Position numbers and translations under genes: made by a program
Notes under the pieces: generated by a model
What the model saw: the letters and a program-made list of their open reading frames with translations, nothing else
Databases searched by the model: none
Told to the model about the DNA's origin: nothing
DNA from: an uncultured Collinsella sp.
Lineage (GTDB): Bacteria > Actinomycetota > Coriobacteriia > Coriobacteriales > Coriobacteriaceae
Assembly (NCBI GenBank): GCA_958407085.1
Contig: CATYHY010000101.1
Span: 1 to 5,556, forward strand
Length of the DNA: 5,556 nt
Direction: 5' to 3'
Part shown: piece by piece, positions 1 through 5,556 of the stretch
Position numbering within the stretch: position 1 is the first letter of the stretch
How the letters are laid out: the number at the start of each line of letters is the position of its first letter

Positions 1-1
1 G

Positions 2-2807
<2,806 letters not shown>

Positions 2808-2812
2808 GGTCG

Positions 2813-2818
2813 CCTCCT
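2813..2818 (-). promoter_or_regulatory. EIIC ribosome binding site overlapping the EIIB stop codon
   Basis: The minus strand reads TAGGAGG: the last two bases of the EIIB TAG stop (2819-2817) are part of a perfect AGGAGG, five bases before the EIIC ATG at 2807. This confirms the EIIC start and suggests coupled translation, in which ribosomes ending EIIB can begin EIIC at once. Confidence 0.75.
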
Positions 2819-3110
2819 AGCCCAACAGCGACTGGGCGAGTGCCAGCACGTTGGCGGCGTTGCCCATGCCGTAGTCCTGTGCGGGGATGACCGCGGTCGG
2901 CTTACCGCTCCCCTGCTTGACGGTGTTGAGCTGGTAGGACACCTGCGGCCCCAAGAGTAGCACGTCATAATCGGCGCAGGTCTCCTGATACTCGCCGATA
3001 CCCACCGCATCGATATCAAGCTCGATGCCGTTTTGCTCCGCGTATTTCTCGAGTTTCTTCATCAGAATGCTTGTAGACAGGCCAGCTGCGCAAACAAGAA
3101 GGATCTTCAT
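2817..3110 (-). CDS. PTS lactose/cellobiose-family EIIB subunit
   Basis: A 97-residue EIIB protein of the Lac/cellobiose type (PF02302). It accepts phosphate from EIIA on a cysteine and transfers it to the sugar bound by EIIC at the inner face of the membrane. The protein opens with a beta strand and the phosphate loop CAAGLSTS, with Cys7 the phosphorylated residue, corresponding to Cys10 of E. coli IIB-Cel. The conserved LLLGPQVSY segment (51-59) follows. Length and organisation match stand-alone EIIB-Cel proteins. The start at 3110 is supported by the ribosome site just before it and by the usual short N-terminus ahead of the active strand. Its TAG stop overlaps the EIIC ribosome site, with nine bases to the EIIC start, so the two genes are tightly coupled. 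No key residue is missing. Confidence 0.95.
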   Translation of the reverse strand: MKILLVCAAGLSTSILMKKLEKYAEQNGIELDIDAVGIGEYQETCADYDVLLLGPQVSYQLNTVKQGSGKPTAVIPAQDYGMGNAANVLALAQSLLG

Positions 3111-3123
3111 AAGGGATTCCCTT
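3111..3123 (-). promoter_or_regulatory. Ribosome binding site of EIIB inside a small hairpin
   Basis: Minus-strand AAGGG-AAT-CCCTT forms a perfect 5-bp stem with a 3-base loop that ends directly against the EIIB ATG (3110). The AAGGG arm, extended to GAAGGGA, is the Shine-Dalgarno sequence. It decides the EIIB start at 3110 rather than at the in-frame ATG 3128, which lies upstream of the site and would add six residues before the MKILLVCAAG motif. Folding would hide the site and could tune EIIB translation. Confidence 0.5.
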
Positions 3124-3156
3124 CGCATTGATTGGTTGGATAGTCACCGCACGCCG

Positions 3157-3483
3157 CTAGGCGTTCTTGGTTGCAGTGCACTCATACAGGCAGATCAGCT
3201 CCTGCACGAGCTCCTGAGCAAGCATGGAGCACATGAGGTGGTCCTGAGCATGGACCAGCAACACATCCACCGACAGATGCTCGCCCGCTGCCTCAGTCGA
3301 AAGCAGCTGCGTTTGGATGTGGTGAGCCTTGATTCCCGCATCCTTTGACTGCTTCATGAGTTTGGCGGCGGCGTCAAAATCCCCCGCTTTTGCCTTTTCA
3401 AGGGCTTCGAAGGCAAGGCTGCGTGCCTCTCCCGCTGCAGCGACCAGCTGAAACGAAACCATCTCGGTTCCCTGATCGTCCAT
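3157..3483 (-). CDS. PTS lactose/cellobiose-family EIIA subunit
   Basis: A 108-residue all-helical EIIA protein of the Lac family (PF02255), of normal length. It takes phosphate from HPr and hands it to the separate EIIB protein in the cytoplasm. The family signature VHAQDHLM is intact: His78 is the phosphorylated histidine and Asp81 the residue that in the Lactococcus protein binds the metal at the trimer axis. Both fall at the same numbers as in lactococcal EIIA-Lac. The HHIQTQLLSTEAAG stretch (54-67) is also typical. ATG 3483 is preferred because GAGGAG lies six bases upstream; the internal Met8 has no comparable site. It is the first gene after the 119-base gap that follows the regulator, and 46 bases separate it from EIIB. 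The family distinguishes lactose from cellobiose poorly, so the substrate is taken from the neighbours. Confidence 0.95.
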   Translation of the reverse strand: MDDQGTEMVSFQLVAAAGEARSLAFEALEKAKAGDFDAAAKLMKQSKDAGIKAHHIQTQLLSTEAAGEHLSVDVLLVHAQDHLMCSMLAQELVQELICLYECTATKNA

Positions 3484-3602
3484 AACGGTCTCCTCTCCCG
3501 TGATGTTTGGTTTGTACTTGAATATTCGAAACGCCTATCTCCCGCCCGCAATCCTCGAGGTTTATTGCAGGTAGACAGACAGGGTTATCGACAAAAGAAG
3601 TC
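3484..3602 (-). promoter_or_regulatory. Regulator-EIIA intergenic region, candidate PTS operon promoter
   Basis: This 119-base gap is the longest non-coding stretch between genes here and the likeliest site of an activator-dependent promoter for the four structural genes. A poor -35/-10 pair can be proposed on the minus strand: TTGCGG (3551-3546) and GAATAT (3527-3522), 18 bases apart, each matching the consensus at about half its positions. A weak promoter is what an activator-dependent gene would show, but the match is no better than chance alone would allow. No stem followed by a T-run is present after the regulator stop, so read-through from the regulator is also possible. The EIIA ribosome site GAGGAG (3495-3490) closes the region, six bases before ATG 3483. 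Confidence 0.4.
3546..3570 (-). repeat. Imperfect inverted repeat, candidate regulator operator
   Basis: On the minus strand GCAAT (3568-3564) and ATTGC (3552-3548) form inverted arms around CCTCGAGG, itself a perfect 8-bp palindrome (3560-3553). In RNA the arms extend by one G-U and one C-G pair and enclose a second small CC/GG stem with a three-base bulge. The element lies about 65 bases upstream of the EIIA start and overlaps the weak -35 candidate. LicR- and MtlR-type activators bind imperfect inverted repeats near the promoters they control, so this is the best operator candidate seen, but short arms like these also arise by chance. Confidence 0.3.
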
Positions 3603-5498
3603 TTAAGCCGTATGCGCTTGCACAAGCGCCATCAGCTCATGCCAGGACCGGCGCTCGCGTAGGCGCTCGACCCCCTGGCGGTCCATAAAGATCTCGGCGA
3701 GCAGTGAGCTCAAGATCCGCGCCTCATCGCCGCCCGACCGGGCAAACGACACCATAAAGACGATATCGACCTCATGGCCGTATTCGTCCCAAAGAATGGG
3801 ATGTTCGAGCAGGCCCACGGTAACAAAGGCCTCGGCGCTCAAGGGATGCATCCCATGGGGCATGGCTACCCCATTGCCAAACGAGGTGGCGCTCGCGCTC
3901 TCGCGCTCGGCGACCTCTTGGGCAAACTGGGCATCGACACGGCCGCTCTCGACGGCGCGCTCGGAGAGATATCGGAGAACGGCCTGCTTCGACGACGCCT
4001 CAACGCGGTTGAAGAACAGGGCACGGCTAAAGAAAGAGCTCACGGAGTCCGATTGCGCAGTGTCGTCGCTCAGCACCTTGCGGATAGCGTTGACATCGCT
4101 CGTCTCCAAGAAGAAATCGGCCTCGCGGACGGGCACGGGCAACTTGACGTTGAGCGGCACCGTTGTGAACACGTAGTCGATGTGCGAAAAATCGAACGTT
4201 CCCACGCGGGCGACATCGCATGTCTCAATCGAATCGATATACATGCCAAACTGCTTGCGGTACTGGTGCTCGAGCATACGGGCGCTTCCCGCTCCCGAGG
4301 CGCACACGATCAGGATGCGTTTGCGACGCGGCTGGTCGGCTTGCTGCTCGAGGGCCAGGGCAAATGCCATGGCGATGTAGCCGAGCTCTTCATCAGAGGG
4401 CTGGCTGCCAAAATGGCGCTCGAGTACCTGCGAGGTGCCAGCTGCCATCGAATAGGCCAACGGAAACCTCGTCTTGATATCGGGCAGCATGGGGTTATCC
4501 ATATGCATGTGATATTCAAGGCGATAGCCCAGAGGGCCGATATGCCGAGCAAGGTTCATGCGAAGTTCAAGATCGCCGCTAAAGTCAAACCTAAACTCAT
4601 CGTTGACCGCACGTACCATCTCGGAAGCAATCTCCCACATCTCGTCCGAGATAACGGCAGAGCCCTTCTCGGGCACGCCCGTGCCCCTGCCGAGCAAATG
4701 GATTGCGATAAAGGCAACCTCTTCTCGGGGCATGCTCACGCCCAGGGCATCCTTGATGTTTGCGGCAATCTGGAAAGCCGCGGCGTATTCGCGCGTTCCC
4801 TCCAGTTTTTGAACGTCCGATTCTGCAGCTGGGACATAGCAGCCCTGCTCGATGCGGCCAAGAGCAATGTAAAGATGCATGATGAGATTGCGGGATGCCA
4901 GCGAGCTCACCGTGACGGGCGAGGCCGTCAGGGCATCGTCCACACATGCGGCGATGGCCCGCAGGCGCTCGGCGAGCTTTGCATCGTCGGTGTCGGGCAA
5001 CACGGGCCTCACCAGCGAGGCCAGGCACAGGCGCCGCTGCGACTCCCCGCCCGCAACGCGGATTCCGTAGCGTGGGCGCTTTTCGAGCGTTAAGTCAAAT
5101 TGGGCGAGTTTCTGCTCTACCAGACGCATGTCATTGGACAGAGTTCGCGCCGAAACGTAGAGTAAATCCGCATACTCCTCAATCGTCACCCACTGGGACC
5201 GCATGAGGAGGTCGTTAAGAAGGAAGGACACACGGCCGTCGCGCGTATCAGGAATGCCCGGATGGGCCAGAGCCGCACCGTCTAGCAAGCGAGCAAGCTC
5301 ATCTGCACGTGCAACATCGATACGATACTGCCCCTTGCTGCCAACGATGCGTGCAACCCCTGCAAGGTTGTCGTTTGCGCGATGGATATAGTTTCTCACG
5401 GCGCGCTCGCTTACCTCGAGACGCTTGGCAAGTACCGCGACAGCGACAGGCTGAGCGTCCTCGATCATATTTACAAGCTGCTTGACGCGAGCATCCAT
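3603..5498 (-). CDS. licR: LicR-type PTS-regulated transcription activator (HTH-HTH-PRD-PRD-EIIB-EIIA)
   Basis: A 631-residue cytoplasmic regulator, close in length to B. subtilis LicR (about 640). Domains in order: N-terminal helix-turn-helix (about 5-60), second Mga/HTH-like segment (about 88-145), PRD1 (about 172-275), PRD2 (about 283-388), a galactitol-type EIIB domain with a CASGAGS phosphate loop (Cys399), and a fructose/mannitol-type EIIA domain with His548 in AMPHG. PRD1 keeps both histidines (His208, His267) and PRD2 keeps the first (His319). The second PRD2 position, 59 residues later as in LicR, is Ala378. The regulator has DNA-binding HTHs and no RNA-binding CAT domain, so it should act as a DNA-binding activator rather than an antiterminator. 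In this family HPr phosphorylation generally activates, while phosphorylation by the cognate EII proteins represses. Its position just upstream of the PTS genes implies it controls them. The domain family is secure; orthology to LicR itself is inferred from architecture and context. Confidence 0.93.
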   Translation of the reverse strand: MDARVKQLVNMIEDAQPVAVAVLAKRLEVSERAVRNYIHRANDNLAGVARIVGSKGQYRIDVARADELARLLDGAALAHPGIPDTRDGRVSFLLNDLLMRSQWVTIEEYADLLYVSARTLSNDMRLVEQKLAQFDLTLEKRPRYGIRVAGGESQRRLCLASLVRPVLPDTDDAKLAERLRAIAACVDDALTASPVTVSSLASRNLIMHLYIALGRIEQGCYVPAAESDVQKLEGTREYAAAFQIAANIKDALGVSMPREEVAFIAIHLLGRGTGVPEKGSAVISDEMWEIASEMVRAVNDEFRFDFSGDLELRMNLARHIGPLGYRLEYHMHMDNPMLPDIKTRFPLAYSMAAGTSQVLERHFGSQPSDEELGYIAMAFALALEQQADQPRRKRILIVCASGAGSARMLEHQYRKQFGMYIDSIETCDVARVGTFDFSHIDYVFTTVPLNVKLPVPVREADFFLETSDVNAIRKVLSDDTAQSDSVSSFFSRALFFNRVEASSKQAVLRYLSERAVESGRVDAQFAQEVAERESASATSFGNGVAMPHGMHPLSAEAFVTVGLLEHPILWDEYGHEVDIVFMVSFARSGGDEARILSSLLAEIFMDRQGVERLRERRSWHELMALVQAHTA

Positions 5499-5556
5499 GT
5501 CCTCCTCCTTTCCCTGCGTCTAGTCTAACGCGGTAAAGAATGACACTCCACGTCGC
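5499..5556 (-). promoter_or_regulatory. Leader and ribosome binding site of the licR-type regulator gene
   Basis: Read on the minus strand, AAAGGAGG (5511-5504) is a near-perfect Shine-Dalgarno sequence, five bases before the ATG at 5498. An in-frame TAG at 5522-5520, with no ATG, GTG or TTG between it and 5498, fixes the start of the regulator. A TAGACT hexamer a little further upstream could be a -10 box, but no convincing -35 partner is seen in the 58 available bases. A tandem GTCTA repeat (plus strand 5518-5527) is too short to interpret. Confidence 0.6.

Noticed and set aside
3111..3128. Upstream in-frame start for EIIB at ATG 3128
   Set aside because: The good ribosome site GAAGGGA lies downstream of this ATG and is correctly spaced for ATG 3110. 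The six extra residues would precede the normal family N-terminus.
3546..3570. RAT-type antiterminator RNA element of the BglG/LicT class
   Set aside because: The regulator has two helix-turn-helix segments and no CAT RNA-binding domain, and no overlapping terminator with a T-run follows the hairpin.
3732..3743. Small GCCCG/CGGGC inverted repeat inside the regulator gene
   Set aside because: The arms are only 5 bp with a 2-base centre, inside conserved coding sequence, as expected by chance in GC-rich DNA.
3888..3915. Run of repeated GCGCTC units on the plus strand
   Set aside because: It encodes the Glu/Ser/Ala-rich ERESASA stretch in the EIIA domain of the regulator. This is simple codon-level low complexity, not a separate repeat element.
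3774..5093. Long plus-strand open frame (439 codons) antisense to the regulator gene
   Set aside because: It lies wholly opposite a clearly conserved multi-domain gene. Its translation is rich in His, Arg and Gly with no recognisable domain. Such frames are expected opposite GC-rich genes with strong third-position bias.

Overview
The window holds one compact, single-direction gene cluster, all on the minus strand and read from high to low coordinates: a LicR-type, PTS-controlled transcription regulator (5498-3603), the three separate subunits of a lactose/cellobiose-family phosphotransferase system (EIIA 3483-3157, EIIB 3110-2817, EIIC 2807-1458), and a family GH1 6-phospho-beta-glucosidase (1456-2). 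Together they form a complete uptake-and-cleavage unit for a beta-linked disaccharide such as cellobiose or another beta-glucoside. EIIC carries the sugar across the membrane. EIIA and EIIB pass phosphate from HPr to it, and the GH1 enzyme splits the resulting 6-phospho-beta-glucoside in the cytoplasm. The regulator carries PRD, EIIB-like and EIIA-like domains, so it can sense the phosphorylation state of the PTS. The plan resembles the Bacillus subtilis licR-licBCAH locus, but with order A-B-C and a GH1 enzyme in place of the GH4 LicH.

The DNA is GC-rich with strong G/C preference at third codon positions, yet the genes are Firmicute-like PTS genes with strong AGGAGG ribosome sites. This combination fits a gut actinobacterium of the class Coriobacteriia (Collinsella, Olsenella and relatives). 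That assignment is an inference from style and gene content, not from a marker gene.

Layout: 5499-5556 is a short leader with the ribosome site of the regulator. A 119-base gap (3484-3602) separates the regulator from EIIA and is the best place for a regulated promoter; it contains an imperfect inverted repeat (3546-3570). EIIA and EIIB are 46 bases apart, EIIB and EIIC 9 bases, EIIC and GH1 only 1 base. Two hairpins, one of them a perfect 10-bp stem, lie at the end of the EIIC gene just ahead of the GH1 ribosome site. The GH1 stop codon lies at the very edge of the window, so any operon terminator is outside.

No RNA gene, mobile element, CRISPR array or clearly novel system is visible. The points most worth a second look are the replacement of one of the four conserved PRD histidines by alanine in an otherwise intact regulator, the hairpin pair at the EIIC/GH1 junction, and a small hairpin that covers the EIIB ribosome site.
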